Counted from the first letter of the stretch, positions 42,850-52,481 are shown. The stretch: 64,000 nucleotides of DNA from CAVUNY01 sp963843535 (GCA_963843535.1 CAWJKU010000004.1:62001-126000), one strand, 5' to 3'. Notes: generated by a model not told the origin, from the sequence alone. Numbers and translations: made by a program.

Positions 42850-43065
42850 TTAGTGCTTGGCCAACAGCACCCGCTTGCGAAACGTGCAGTTGAGCCCGGC
42901 TAACGTCACCAGGATGATCGTCAGCCAGGGGATGAGCGCGGAAAATGGCTGCTTCCCCAGGCCGTTCACCAACGTGCCGATCCAGCCCAACAGGGTGAAG
43001 AAAGCCACGACGGTCAGCAGTATGGTCAGTCCAAGGGAAATGCGGTAAAAAAGCGGGTTGTTCAT
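42850..43065 (-). CDS. Small two-helix membrane protein
   Basis: A 71-residue hydrophobic protein with two membrane helices, at about residues 10-32 (LGLTILLTVVAFFTLLGWIG) and 42-62 (SALIPWLTIILVTLAGL), and a basic end FRKRVLLAKH. The ATG at 43065 has GGAG 8 nt upstream. A much longer open frame to 43737 is antisense to the VOC and zinc-protein genes and is rejected. I do not recognise a family. Confidence 0.6.
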   Translation of the reverse strand: MNNPLFYRISLGLTILLTVVAFFTLLGWIGTLVNGLGKQPFSALIPWLTIILVTLAGLNCTFRKRVLLAKH

Positions 43066-43155
43066 TTCAATCTCCAGGTTAATTATCCTGAAATTTGTCA
43101 AATCGGGGGTTTTCTCCCGGCGTTTTTTGGGCAGGTTGTATGAAAGGAAGAATTT

Positions 43156-43614
43156 ATGCGCGCCAAGTACGTCCATACGAACCTGATCGCGGAAGACTGG
43201 CAGAAGCTGGCCGAATTTTACACCCGGGTATTCGGCTGCATGCGGGTGCCGCCAGAACGGGATTATTCGGGGTTCGATCTGGACCGGGGTACGGGCTTGA
43301 CCCGCACGCGCCTGCGCGGCGTTCATCTGCGCCTGCCGGGCTGGGGCGAGCAGGGACCTACCCTGGAAATTTACAGCTACAGCGCGCTGGCTGGCGGTTC
43401 CAGGAAAATGGTCAACCGCGCCGGTTTTGGGCATATTGCCTTTGCGGTGGAGGATGTCGCCGCGGCGCGGGCAGAGGTGCTGGCCCAGGGCGGGGGACCG
43501 GTGGGCGAGGTGGTGACCCTGACCAACGCCGCCGGCGCCCAGGTGACCTGGTGCTATGTCACCGACCCGGAAGGGAATATCCTTGAGCTGCAGGCCTGGA
43601 AAAATCCGGAATGA
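43156..43614 (+). CDS. VOC (glyoxalase/bleomycin resistance) family protein
   Basis: A 152-residue vicinal-oxygen-chelate protein with the two beta-alpha-beta-beta-beta modules of the fold. Metal ligand candidates are His7 in YVHTNLIAEDW, Glu72 in TLEIYSY, His93 in GFGHIAFAV and Glu144 in NILELQAW, the standard H/E/H/E pattern, so it is probably an active metalloenzyme such as a lyase, dioxygenase or isomerase. The substrate is not evident. AAGGAAG precedes the ATG. The zinc-ribbon-like gene follows 33 bp later on the same strand. Confidence 0.88.
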   Translation: MRAKYVHTNLIAEDWQKLAEFYTRVFGCMRVPPERDYSGFDLDRGTGLTRTRLRGVHLRLPGWGEQGPTLEIYSYSALAGGSRKMVNRAGFGHIAFAVEDVAAARAEVLAQGGGPVGEVVTLTNAAGAQVTWCYVTDPEGNILELQAWKNPE

Positions 43615-43647
43615 ACACCGGCTGAAATGCTGTGAAAAGGGGTAAAA

Positions 43648-43842
43648 ATGGCTCGTAAAATTTTGGAGCGCTGCGATGTGTGTAAACGCTTCCACGTGTG
43701 GTATGTGGTGGAAGACCCTGAGTTGGGCAAGCGCCACCTGTGCACGAACTGCTGGAAAGCGCTGTACGGCAAATCATCCCCTGCAAGAAAAGAAGGTGGG
43801 CCGGCATCTGCTGACACCCCCAAGAAAGATGAGCAGTCATAA
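43648..43842 (+). CDS. Small CxxC/CxxC zinc-binding protein
   Basis: A 64-residue protein with two CxxC knuckles, ERCDVCKR (residues 9-12) and HLCTNCWK (32-35), which would bind one zinc ion, followed by a charged, disordered tail. The length, the motif spacing of about 20 residues and the ribosome site AAAAGG support a real gene. The function is unknown; such small zinc proteins often bind nucleic acid or a partner protein. Confidence 0.7.
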   Translation: MARKILERCDVCKRFHVWYVVEDPELGKRHLCTNCWKALYGKSSPARKEGGPASADTPKKDEQS

Positions 43843-43961
43843 TGAGAAAGACCCAAATGGGAAGGTTGCCCTGGTAAAATAGAAAGGTCTTAATCATTGA
43901 CGAAAAATCGATCCATAGTTCTGAGGCAAAGGCTGCCGGATTGCGCAAAAAACCGAAGTAT

Positions 43962-44098
43962 CAAAAAAGCCGCTCGCACTGACATGGACCACGCAAAATG
44001 AGACACCGTCATTGCGAGCGCAGCGAAGCAATCTCGTGACAAAAAAGATTGCTTCGGCCCAAAGAACGGGCCTCGCAATGACCGATTCATCATATAAG
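43962..44098 (+). repeat. Dispersed hairpin repeat R1, copy 2
   Basis: Almost identical to 4-138 from AAAAAAGCC to CATATAAG, with the same nested palindrome. The DinB-like gene starts 10 bp after its end and its AAGGAG ribosome site lies at the very border of the repeat, so the repeat forms the untranslated leader of that gene. Confidence 0.85.
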
Positions 44099-44108
44099 GA
44101 GTTCTTTA

Positions 44109-44645
44109 ATGGTAGAAAATATTTTGGTCAAGTTATTTGAGCATAACAACTGGGCAAACCTGCAGATCATCCAGGCATGTTCCGCCCTGAGCGACGAACA
44201 GCTCGATGCCGAACCGCAGTCCGCCACGAAAGGCACTATCCGTCGCACTTTACTGCATCTCGCGGGTTCGCAGCAGGGTTACCTTTCGCTCCTGACCTTG
44301 CCGCTTGACGCAAGGTCCCAGGTTCGCCCGGAATTCGCCGAATTGCGGGAGTCCATGCAGATCTCTGGAAGTGGGTTGCTGGCGCTGGCAAAAGACGAGC
44401 CGCGTACACTATCGCAAGCTCAGTTAAAAACGAAAGATGGTTATTTAGTGGATCCCTGGGTAGTGATGGTTCAGGTCATTAACCATGCGACCGAACACCG
44501 CGAGCAAATATGCAGCATGCTCACCGCTCTGGGAATCACGCCTCCAAGTCTTGATGGTTGGAGCTTATGGAGAAGCGACAGGCGCTCTTACCCCGTTATC
44601 AAAGTGATCGATGCAGGATTTCTGCTTATGGCAAGAATCGATTAA
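44109..44645 (+). CDS. DinB-family protein
   Basis: A 178-residue four-helix-bundle protein of the DinB/YfiT superfamily. The three metal-binding histidines are present: His50 in TLLHLAG, and His126 and His130 in NHATEHREQ. Members are metal-dependent enzymes, several being thiol transferases (bacillithiol or mycothiol dependent) and others of unknown role. Copy 2 of repeat R1 lies immediately upstream and may affect its expression. The gene converges on the MFS transporter gene, 68 bp away. Confidence 0.88.
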   Translation: MVENILVKLFEHNNWANLQIIQACSALSDEQLDAEPQSATKGTIRRTLLHLAGSQQGYLSLLTLPLDARSQVRPEFAELRESMQISGSGLLALAKDEPRTLSQAQLKTKDGYLVDPWVVMVQVINHATEHREQICSMLTALGITPPSLDGWSLWRSDRRSYPVIKVIDAGFLLMARID

Positions 44646-44713
44646 GCTCGCGCGCAGGGGGACGGCAGGGATACTGAGGTTTTCGACCGCGGCGCCCGAC
44701 TTTTACTCGCAGC

Positions 44714-45961
44714 TCAGGTATTGACCGCTGCCGCGGCAGGCTGGCGGCTTTCTTTCGCCAGGTAGAGGCCGGTAAAGCCGAGCAGCATCAGGCCCGCCCA
44801 GAAGAGAAACGGCAGTCCCGGAGAGATTGTCTCCAGGCTGTTGCCGATGGGCGGCGCCAGGATGTTGCCGATACCGGAAAAGACCATCACCATCCCGGTG
44901 GCTGTCCCAGCATATTCCGGGCCGACACCGGGCAATTCGAGGATCGAGGTCATGAAAACGGCCATAAATCCATCGCGCACCATGCCCGCCAGGCAGACCG
45001 CGACCCACACCAGGGGCCCGTGCGCCACGGAGAGCAGGCTGACCCCAGAAATGATCATCAGCGCGGCGGCTATCAGGATTTTCTTGCGCGAGCCGATTTT
45101 ATCGGACCACAAAGCGATAGGAACGCAAAAGATCAGGCTGACCGTGTGAAAGGTAGCTAATGCACCGTCGGCACTGGCCTGGGGCCAGCCCTGCCTCAGT
45201 AAATAAAGCGGAAGATAGCCCAGCGTGCCCTGGACGCAGCCGCCGACCCCCAGGATGGTCAACCCCAGCAGCCATATATTGCGGATGCGGGCGACATGGG
45301 CCAGGTTCAGGCGCATCGAACTGGTATTGATGGGATTGGCCGGCATTTGGGCGAAGGCCGGCCGGGCCCTGGTGAAGATCCAGGGGATGGCGAACATCAC
45401 GGACAGGGCGCCGTAAAAAAACATCACGCTTCGCCAGCCGCCCAACCAGGGAGATAGAAAAGTGGCGCTGAACAAGGAGCCGAGCATGAAACCCAGCGCC
45501 ATGCCCATTGAAAGCACGCCGCTAGCCAGCCCCATCTGGCGGCCTGAAAACCACATCCCGCAGGTCTTAAATGTGTTCATGGTGATTACCGGGGCTACAA
45601 ACCCGGAGATGAACATTGCTGTCAGGAGCGTGCCAAAGTCGTTGGACATACCGCGAAAGGCCACGGTCAGGCCGGATACCAGGCATGCCAGGATTAAGAC
45701 TCGCTTGGGACCGAATCGATCGGCAATCGCGCCGCCGGCCAGAACGGTGACAATGCCGGGCAGCGAAGAAATGCCCCAGATCAGCCCGACCTGCACCAGG
45801 TTTAAACTCAGCTCGGTGGAAATCTCATTAAACAGGACCGACATGCTCATCCCTGGCGCGGCGACGACAATCGTATTGGTCAGGGCTGCCAGGGCCAGGA
45901 CGGCCCAGCGGGTGTTGGTTTGGCTGGGTTCATTTTCCATTGTTTGATAATCAGTAGACAT
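44714..45961 (-). CDS. MFS transporter (CynX/NimT-like)
   Basis: A 415-residue major facilitator with about 12 helices. The loop 2-3 motif GAIADRFGPKRV (near residue 80) and the equivalent WSDKIGSRKK in the second half are diagnostic of the superfamily. Similarity in pattern is to the CynX/NimT and anion-cation symporter groups; the substrate is unknown. The start is uncertain: ATG at 45961 or 45943 are both possible and the frame is open to 46060, but no clear ribosome site decides. It is divergent from the isomerase-like gene at 46131, so they may share a regulatory region and a sugar-related substrate. Confidence 0.85.
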   Translation of the reverse strand: MSTDYQTMENEPSQTNTRWAVLALAALTNTIVVAAPGMSMSVLFNEISTELSLNLVQVGLIWGISSLPGIVTVLAGGAIADRFGPKRVLILACLVSGLTVAFRGMSNDFGTLLTAMFISGFVAPVITMNTFKTCGMWFSGRQMGLASGVLSMGMALGFMLGSLFSATFLSPWLGGWRSVMFFYGALSVMFAIPWIFTRARPAFAQMPANPINTSSMRLNLAHVARIRNIWLLGLTILGVGGCVQGTLGYLPLYLLRQGWPQASADGALATFHTVSLIFCVPIALWSDKIGSRKKILIAAALMIISGVSLLSVAHGPLVWVAVCLAGMVRDGFMAVFMTSILELPGVGPEYAGTATGMVMVFSGIGNILAPPIGNSLETISPGLPFLFWAGLMLLGFTGLYLAKESRQPAAAAVNT

Positions 45962-46130
45962 TGTCAGGGTGTTAAAATTTACTTCTGAGGGAAACTCGTT
46001 ATAATTTCCTGGATGACGCAGATTTTCCGCAATGATACCATCCAAATCAAAAAATTTCACTGAATTGGTCTAAAAAAATTCAACGAAATTTGCGTTTCAG
46101 GTGTTCTTGTAAAATAATGGAGATGCCGCG

Positions 46131-47568
46131 ATGAGTGATCATAACCGCTTGCCGGTAAAAATTGGCCTGTTTGGGATCGGGTTGGATACCTACTGGCCAC
46201 AGTTTCACGGTTTGAAAGAACGCCTGGAAGGCTACCAGGCCATCTATCCACCATAGGCTGGGTGACCTGCAGGTGGAGGTGGTGGATGCCGGGCTGGTCG
46301 ACAGCGTGGAGAAAGCGCGGCAGGCTGCCGGTTTGTTTGCCGGCGAGCAGCTGGACCTGGTTTTCCTGTACATCTCCACCTACGCCCTCAGTTCAACCGT
46401 GCTGCCGGTCGTGCAGCAGGCCAAAGCGCCGGTGGTGGTGCTGAATTTACAGCCGGTGGCGCGTTTGGATTACGAGGCATTTAACCGTCTGGAAAGCCGG
46501 GAAGAAATGACCGGCGAATGGCTGGCGCACTGCCAGGCCTGTTCCACCCCCGAGATCGCCAGCGTGTTCAAGCGGGCGGGTATCGATTATCACCTGGTGA
46601 CCGGCGTGCTGGATGGGGAGGCCGCCTGGCGGGAAATTACCGCCTGGGTGGAAGCCGCGCGGGTCAAAGCCGAGATGCGCGCCGCCGCGGTGGGCCTGAT
46701 GGGCCATTATTACGGTGGGATGATGGACGTTTATTCCGATTACACCCAGCTGGCGGCGGTTTTTGGCACGCATTTTGAGCTGGTCGAGATCGACGAGCTC
46801 AAAGCGCTGCGGGATGGGGTGACGCCGGCAGAGGTCGCTGCCATGCTGGCAAAGTTTGAACAGGTATTTTCAGTCAGCGCGGAATGCAGCCCAACCGAGC
46901 TGGACCGGGCGGCGCGCACCAGCGTCGCCCTGCATAAGCTGGTGCAAAAACACGCCCTGGGCTTTATGGCCTATTATTATGAGGGCCAGCCGGGCAGCGC
47001 CCACGAGGATATTGTCACCTCGGTCATCGCCGGCAATACCCTGTTGAATGCCAGCCACGTTCCGGTGGCAGGTGAATACGAGGTCAAGAATGCCTTCGCG
47101 ATGAAAATCATGGATACTTTTGGCGTGGGCGGGTCGTTCTCCGAATTCTACCTGATGGATTTCGAAGATGATGTCGTTCTGTTGGGCCATGATGGGCCGG
47201 GACACCCGGCTATCGCCGCGGGCAAGGTTCAGCTGGTTCCACTGCGCGTCTTCCACGGCAAACCGGGCAAGGGGCTTTCTATCCAGATGAGCGTGCGCAA
47301 CGGCCCGGTAACACTGCTGGCGGTGCTGCAGGAACGCGATGGGCGGGTGCGCCTGCTGACCGCGGAAGGCGAAGCGCAGCCCGGGCCGGTGCTTAATATC
47401 GGCAATACCAACAGCCGCTATCATTTCTCGATCGGGGCCACACAGTTCGTCAACCAATGGGCTCAGGCCGGTCCCTCGCATCACTGCGCGATCGGGGTCG
47501 GGCATATTGCTGAAAAGATCGAAAAGCTTGGCGCGCTGTTGGGGATCGACGTGGTGCGCGTGTGTTAA
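46131..47568 (+). pseudogene. L-arabinose/L-fucose isomerase-like protein, frameshifted
   Basis: The ATG at 46131 (GGAG upstream) begins a good family start (LPVKIGLFGIGLDTYWPQF), which hits a TAG at 46254 after GYQAIYPP. The frame one base later continues without break from about 46246 (HHRLGDLQVEVVDAGLVDS) to the stop at 47568. Joined, they give about 478 residues of the arabinose-isomerase-like family, with GHYYGGMMDVYSDYTQ, ECSPTELDRAA, DFEDDVVLLGHDGPGHP (metal-binding Glu/Asp/His) and FVNQWAQAGPSHH near the end. Such enzymes interconvert aldoses and ketoses. One indel near 46245 explains the break; it could be an assembly error or a recent mutation, since the rest is intact. Confidence 0.8.
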
Positions 47569-47665
47569 CATGCGTCTCAAGTTCTGCTGTGAGTTGTAAA
47601 AGGCTCGCCACTCTTAAAGAAAAGACCTGAAATGTAAAACCACTACCCTTATCAAGAGATCCATA

Positions 47666-47694
47666 TTGAATGGGTATTGGGAAATGCATATAAT
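47666..47694 (+). promoter_or_regulatory. Sigma-70-type promoter
   Basis: TTGAAT (47666-47671) and TATAAT (47689-47694) are exactly 17 bp apart in the 283-bp gap before the beta-helix protein gene. The leader would be about 150 nt. Nothing else was recognised in the gap. Confidence 0.6.
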
Positions 47695-47851
47695 CAATGC
47701 AGGCCAGATAATCCTTTCGGGTATCATTCACCAGCCTGACAGGCTTGCCAAACACGGCTATTAACCGCGAGCATGCTCTCCGGTTTACCCCAAGGACAAA
47801 CAAAGAATTGGAATAGATGATTAGGGAATTGGATTTGGGGAGGAAATTTCC

Positions 47852-49372
47852 ATGAACACTTCTTTTCAGCGCATCTTTTCTACGGCTTTCATATTCATCT
47901 TTATCCTCACTATAATAAAAGCTGTTCCTGCTCGAGCAGCAGCTGCGGCCGACCCCGCGTACTATGTTAATTCTTTGGCAGCTCCTGGCGGAGATGGATT
48001 ATCCTGGGCAACGGCCTTTAAGGATTTGCAAAGTGCTATCAATGCGGTGAATATAACCCCCGGATGTGCGATTAACACCTGCCAGATCTGGGTAGTCCAG
48101 GGATCTTACAATCTTGAAGAAGGGCATAATATTCATATCAACGGGGGGTACGAAGCCATCTACGGTGGTTTTACCGGAGCTGAAACTGAACTTTCGCAGC
48201 GTAACTGGAAAACGCACCTGACCAGCCTGGTTGGAAACAACAGCAACGTGGTTTATGCCTACGGCTTTATGGGTGTACTGGACGGGTTTACCATCACCGG
48301 TGGTCATACAGCTCCGAACGGTAGGGGCGGAGGAATATACCTTGAATGCAGCGCACCAGGATTGTCCAATCTCAACATCGTGGGGAATTGGGCTGGCACC
48401 TACGGTGGGGGTGTTTATGCGTATTCAATGGGGTGTCCGACTCCAGGCTACTATCCCCGCTTGCTGAACGTGGTTGTCACAGGCAATACGGCTACATACG
48501 GAGGTGGGATTGCTCTACTTGGGAGCAACCCTACCCTGATAAACGCTGTCATATCAGGGAACTCAGCAACACAAGGTAACGGGATCTACAATTATCACAG
48601 CAGCCCAATCCTGACCAATGTTTCCATGAGCGTCAATGGAATCCATAATAACCTCCAAAGCAGTCCCACGATCCAGAATTCGATTATCTGGGGATTATTA
48701 CCGAACGCGATCACAAATGAGGAAAGCACGAGTATCCCCAACATCACCCATTCACTATTGCAGGATTGCAAACCGAGCGGTATCTGGAATAGCTTGTGTG
48801 GTACGGATGGTGGGCATAATTTGGCGGACATTAATCCCGATTTCGTCGATGAAGCTCTGCCAGACCTGCACCTGAAGCCGGCCTCTCCAGCAATTGATCA
48901 AGGGGATAATACCTTGATTCCCGGCTACCTAACCTCGACCGATCTGGACGGCAACTCGCGTATCGTTGGTCTCGCGGTAGATTTGGGGGCTTATGAATTC
49001 CAATCCGCCAACATCCCTCCGGTGGTCACAAATTTCACCAGGACTGGGTGGAAAGATACCGATCTAAGCTTTTTAGCAGCAGACTTCACCACTCATTACT
49101 CGGATGCGGATGGAGACAACCTGGTCTCCATTCGAATAACTTTCCTCCCCACGCAAGGCACCCTATATCTGGCTGCAACCCCGGTCACTGTTGGTCAGGA
49201 AATTCCGTTTGGATCATTGGGCAGCTTGCATTTTACGCCGCCTTCCGGTTGGAGCGGAACCGTTTCGTTTGGTTGGTCTGCTTCGGATGGCAAAGCTTAT
49301 TCGCCGAACCCGGCAGTGGTCACAATGAAAATCTTCTCCTTCCAGGCTTTCCTACCTGTCATGATCAAGTAA
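47852..49372 (+). CDS. Secreted right-handed beta-helix surface protein
   Basis: A 506-residue exported protein. Residues 1-30 are a signal peptide ending ARAAAAA. Residues 35-375 are a right-handed parallel beta-helix of the pectate-lyase/polymorphic-outer-membrane-protein type, with repeated turns such as GGGIYLECSAPGLSNLNIVGN, GGGVYAY and GGGIALLGSNPTL. A LHLKPASPAIDQGDN motif closes the helix, as is common in these proteins. A cadherin/Ig-like domain follows (about 390-495) and the chain ends in FQAFLPVMIK. No catalytic residues are evident, so adhesion or polysaccharide binding is more likely than hydrolysis. It is monocistronic with its own promoter and terminator; the ribosome site is GGGGAGGAAA. 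Confidence 0.85.
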   Translation: MNTSFQRIFSTAFIFIFILTIIKAVPARAAAAADPAYYVNSLAAPGGDGLSWATAFKDLQSAINAVNITPGCAINTCQIWVVQGSYNLEEGHNIHINGGYEAIYGGFTGAETELSQRNWKTHLTSLVGNNSNVVYAYGFMGVLDGFTITGGHTAPNGRGGGIYLECSAPGLSNLNIVGNWAGTYGGGVYAYSMGCPTPGYYPRLLNVVVTGNTATYGGGIALLGSNPTLINAVISGNSATQGNGIYNYHSSPILTNVSMSVNGIHNNLQSSPTIQNSIIWGLLPNAITNEESTSIPNITHSLLQDCKPSGIWNSLCGTDGGHNLADINPDFVDEALPDLHLKPASPAIDQGDNTLIPGYLTSTDLDGNSRIVGLAVDLGAYEFQSANIPPVVTNFTRTGWKDTDLSFLAADFTTHYSDADGDNLVSIRITFLPTQGTLYLAATPVTVGQEIPFGSLGSLHFTPPSGWSGTVSFGWSASDGKAYSPNPAVVTMKIFSFQAFLPVMIK

Positions 49373-49402
49373 TTTTAATATCCAGATAAGAAATGGATGA
49401 AG

Positions 49403-49428
49403 AACCTGCTGTTTAATGGAAGCAGGTT
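49403..49428 (+). terminator. Hairpin terminator after the beta-helix gene
   Basis: AACCTGCT (49403-49410) pairs with AGCAGGTT (49421-49428), followed by TTCC. The stem is short and the T run weak. The rest of the 400-bp gap 49373-49773 shows no gene or RNA that I recognise. Confidence 0.5.
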
Positions 49429-49773
49429 TCCGTTGGGAAGGAAATTGCGCCTTCACTCCGGATTCCATGTGTAAAGTTTTCCGTAAGTGGCTCACTCGAA
49501 GGGCGTTGATAGACTGATTGGTGAAAATTCTTGGTGCTTTAGCCAGGTGAGCTCGATTTGATATGTCCTTAATATTCGCTTCGGAAAATTGCAGTTACAA
49601 TCATTCTGCCCATTAATGAGGCGGAGCGTGCTGAATCGATCCTAATTTTCCTGAAAATTTTTTAGGAAGGGTACAAATAAAAACTTACCCGGCGCGCATA
49701 GAATTGCGCCCACTGGCTGGAATACGGCGAACTTGATGGGTAAGGTGGTTCGTCGGACGAAGGAGAAAATACA

Positions 49774-51575
49774 ATGAAATTACACTCTAATCCTGCGATC
49801 AGACCTTCCCGGTCTGGGGCGCGTCTAACCCTCTGGGTGGCGCTTGCACTTGTGCTTGGCCTGACCATCCTGTCAGGTTGTAAGCCCGCGGCAGCTACGG
49901 CCACGCCCACGGCTGCCCCTACCGTCCAGGCGGGAGGAAAGGGGGGATGCCTTCCAGAAACTGATCCCGGCCGCCGAATTGTTTGTCGACCAGCTCAACC
50001 GGGGAGATTTCGCGGCAGCGAGTCAAACCCTTTGATACCGCGATGATCAAAGCCATGCCGGAGGTCAGGCTCAAAGAGACCTGGCAGCAGCTTTTGGGGC
50101 AGGTGGGGGCCTTTAAATCCCAATTGGGTTCGCGCACGGACACATCCCAGGGCTACCGGATTGTGTATGTGACTTGCGAGTTCGAAAAAGCTGTGATCGA
50201 TGTTCGGGTGGTATTCAATGCCCAGGACCAGGTTTCGGGCTTGTTCTTCACTCCCGGGCAGAGACCAGCAGCTACTTCTGCATCGCAGCCATCTTCTACC
50301 CTGTTAATTATGACGGCTGAAAAACTGGTAGATCAGCTGGCGCGAGGCGATTATGCCGCTGCCACCAGTGAGTTCAACACTGAGATGAAGGCGGCTGCCA
50401 CTGAAGCCACCCTTAAAGATGTTTGGGAGCAGCTGCTTGTGCAGAGCGGAGCTTTTCTGCAGCGAGCTTCTTCTACCAGCACGGTCGTGCAGGGCTACCC
50501 CACTGTGTTTGTCACCTGCCAGTTTGAGAAAGCCGAGCTGGATGCGCAGGTCACATTTGACAATCAAGGCAAGATTGCCGGCCTGCACTTCACAGCGCAC
50601 AACGCAGCAGTGAGCACACCGATCCCTTATAGCCCGCCGGCTTACGTGAAAAGCGATGCTTTCAAAGAAACCGATGTCACGGTCGGCAGCGGGGAATGGT
50701 CGCTGCCTGGAACGCTGACCATGCCGGTGGGTACCGGGCCTTTCCCGGCTGTTGTGCTGGTGCACGGATCAGGCCCCAACGATCGGGATGAATCGATTGG
50801 CCCTAACAAGCCTTTTCGAGACCTGGCCTGGGGCCTGGCGTCCCAGGGTATCGCCGTGCTGCGGTATGATAAACGCACCAGGGTGCATGCCGCTCAATTT
50901 ACGCCAGATATCCTGGCAAAGCTGACTTTGAAAGAAGAGACCATCGACGATGCCCTGCTGGCAGTGCAGCTGCTACGCGGTACGCAAGGCGTCAACCCGC
51001 AGCGGATTTTTGTGCTTGGGCACAGCCTGGGCGCAATGGCTGCCCCGCGGATTGGCCAGCAAGATACCGCTTTATCCGGCCTGATCGTGATGGCCGGGCC
51101 GACCATCCCGCTCGAGGATGAAGTTCTCGACCAGTACACCTACCTTTTCAACCTGGACGGCGCCCTGACCGATGCCGAAAAGTCGCAGCTCGAAAAACTC
51201 CAGGCCCAGGTGACGCGGGTTAAAGACCCCAACCTGTCCGACCAGGTCCCCGCGTATGATCTGCCCCTGGGCATTCGGGCCGCATACTGGCTTGACCTGC
51301 GCGATTACCATCCGGCGGAGGTGGCGAAAACCCTGGCGATGCCGATTCTGGTGCTGCAAGGTGGGCGCGATTACCAGGTCAGCCCCAGCAAGGATTTCGC
51401 AGGCTGGAAAACCGCCCTGGCTGGCAAGTCCAACGCAGTCCTTAAGCTGTATCCGGCTCTCAACCACCTGATGATCGCCGGGCAGGGTCCATCCACGCCT
51501 GCGGAATATGAAACCGAAGGCCATGTCAGCGAGGAGGTAGTGAAGGATATCGTGGATTGGATTACGGAGAAATGA
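49774..51575 (+). CDS. Lipoprotein alpha/beta hydrolase with tandem DUF3887 domains, frameshifted
   Basis: Three frames must be joined. 49774 starts with a lipoprotein signal (lipobox LSGC) and a Thr-Pro-rich stretch, then shifts in the run of G at 49941-49946; 49949-50035 (AFQKLIPAAELFVDQLNRGD) is in a second frame; after a second shift at CCCTTT (50028-50033) the remainder runs to 51575. The corrected protein of about 600 residues has two similar DUF3887 units of about 95 residues, each with VDQLxRGDxAAA and VTCxFEKA, then an alpha/beta hydrolase domain with the oxyanion segment VLVHGSGPNDRD, the nucleophile elbow GHSLG and a catalytic His near LNHLM. Both breaks lie in homopolymers, so assembly error is likely. 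The protein is an exported esterase or peptidase of unknown substrate. Confidence 0.8.
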
Positions 51576-51592
51576 AACATTTGCAATAAGCT

Positions 51593-51742
51593 GGTTGCGC
51601 TGGCGCGGGCCACGCAACATGTCGAGCTGTCATTGCGGAGCGCAGCGAAGCAATCTTGTGAAAAATAGATTGCTTCACTGCCCCGCCCCTACGGGCGCAC
51701 CAAGGGTGTTCGGGCAGTTCGCAATGACAGTTTCAACAATTA
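51593..51742 (+). repeat. Dispersed hairpin repeat R1, copy 3 (diverged)
   Basis: A diverged member of R1: GCGCTGGCGCGGGCCACGCAA, then TGTCATTGCGGAGCGCAGCG and GAAGCAATCT answered by AGATTGCTTC and CGCAATGACA. An extra GC-rich segment (about 51680-51715) is present in the right half. It again lies directly upstream, and in the same orientation, of a gene (start 51755) with AAGGAGG just after the repeat. Confidence 0.75.
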
Positions 51743-51754
51743 AGGAGGGCAGTC

Positions 51755-52195
51755 ATGCTGACGGCAGCCAATATTTGGGGAGCGATCACGGCTGTGATAC
51801 TATATATCTCGTGCAGCCTGGTATTTGTGTTTCGACTGCTGCGCCGTCCGGCCCTTGCGCACTGCGCGGGGTATATCCAGTTTATATTGGCGCTTCCTCT
51901 GCTGGTCTTGCTGGCGCAGGCGCCCCAACTGGGCCGCGCCTGGCTGTATTATCTGCAGATCGGCTTGATGCTGGCTTTTTTGCTGGCGGAAGCGCTGCTG
52001 GACTATATTTTCAAGGTAGAATTTCGCCGCGAGCGCTGGAAGGTTATCGCTTATGTGACTTTCTTCTTTGCGGCAACGGGCGGGATGCTGGGTGTGGCCT
52101 CCCTGGCAGGCAGCCCCTGGATTATTGCGGCAGGCGTATTATTTTTGGTGATGGCAGTGCTGGCCTTTGTGCAGCGCGCAGCAACAGGTGTGTGA
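51755..52195 (+). CDS. Hypothetical four- or five-helix membrane protein
   Basis: A 146-residue hydrophobic protein with helices at about 6-28, 38-56, 64-86, 97-115 and 118-138, and basic loops (FRLLRRPA, KVEFRRERWK). No family is recognised. AAGGAGG precedes the ATG and copy 3 of repeat R1 forms its leader. The DUF4342 gene begins 13 bp downstream, followed 18 bp later by the MutS-like gene, so the three are an operon whose products are all membrane-linked. Confidence 0.75.
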   Translation: MLTAANIWGAITAVILYISCSLVFVFRLLRRPALAHCAGYIQFILALPLLVLLAQAPQLGRAWLYYLQIGLMLAFLLAEALLDYIFKVEFRRERWKVIAYVTFFFAATGGMLGVASLAGSPWIIAAGVLFLVMAVLAFVQRAATGV

Positions 52196-52208
52196 AACAG
52201 GAGTAGAG

Positions 52209-52463
52209 ATGAGCGAAGAAAAAGTAACGAAAGAAGAATTTAAAATCGATGGCGACCAGCTGATCGCAAAAATCAAGGAATTGCTCAAAGAGGGCAATAT
52301 CCGCCGGGTGATCATCAAGAATGAAGAAGGCCGGACGATGATCGAGCTTCCACTCACCCTGGGTGTGGTGGGGACGATCGTGGCCCCGCAGCTGGCTGCC
52401 CTGGGAGCCATTGCGGTGTTGATCGGACACGGCACCCTGGTGGTAGAAAAAGTCGAATCCTGA
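52209..52463 (+). CDS. DUF4342 domain protein
   Basis: An 84-residue protein matching DUF4342: a charged N-terminal half with IAKIKELLKEGNIRRVIIKNE, then IELPLTLGVVGTIVAPQLAALGAIAVLIG, a single hydrophobic segment, and a C-terminal VEKVES. Members are widespread in Gram-positive bacteria and Chloroflexota and have no known function. The ATG at 52209 follows AGGAGTAGAG. It is the middle gene of the 51755-54332 operon. Confidence 0.85.
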   Translation: MSEEKVTKEEFKIDGDQLIAKIKELLKEGNIRRVIIKNEEGRTMIELPLTLGVVGTIVAPQLAALGAIAVLIGHGTLVVEKVES

Positions 52464-52481
52464 ATCCTTTAAGGACCATTA

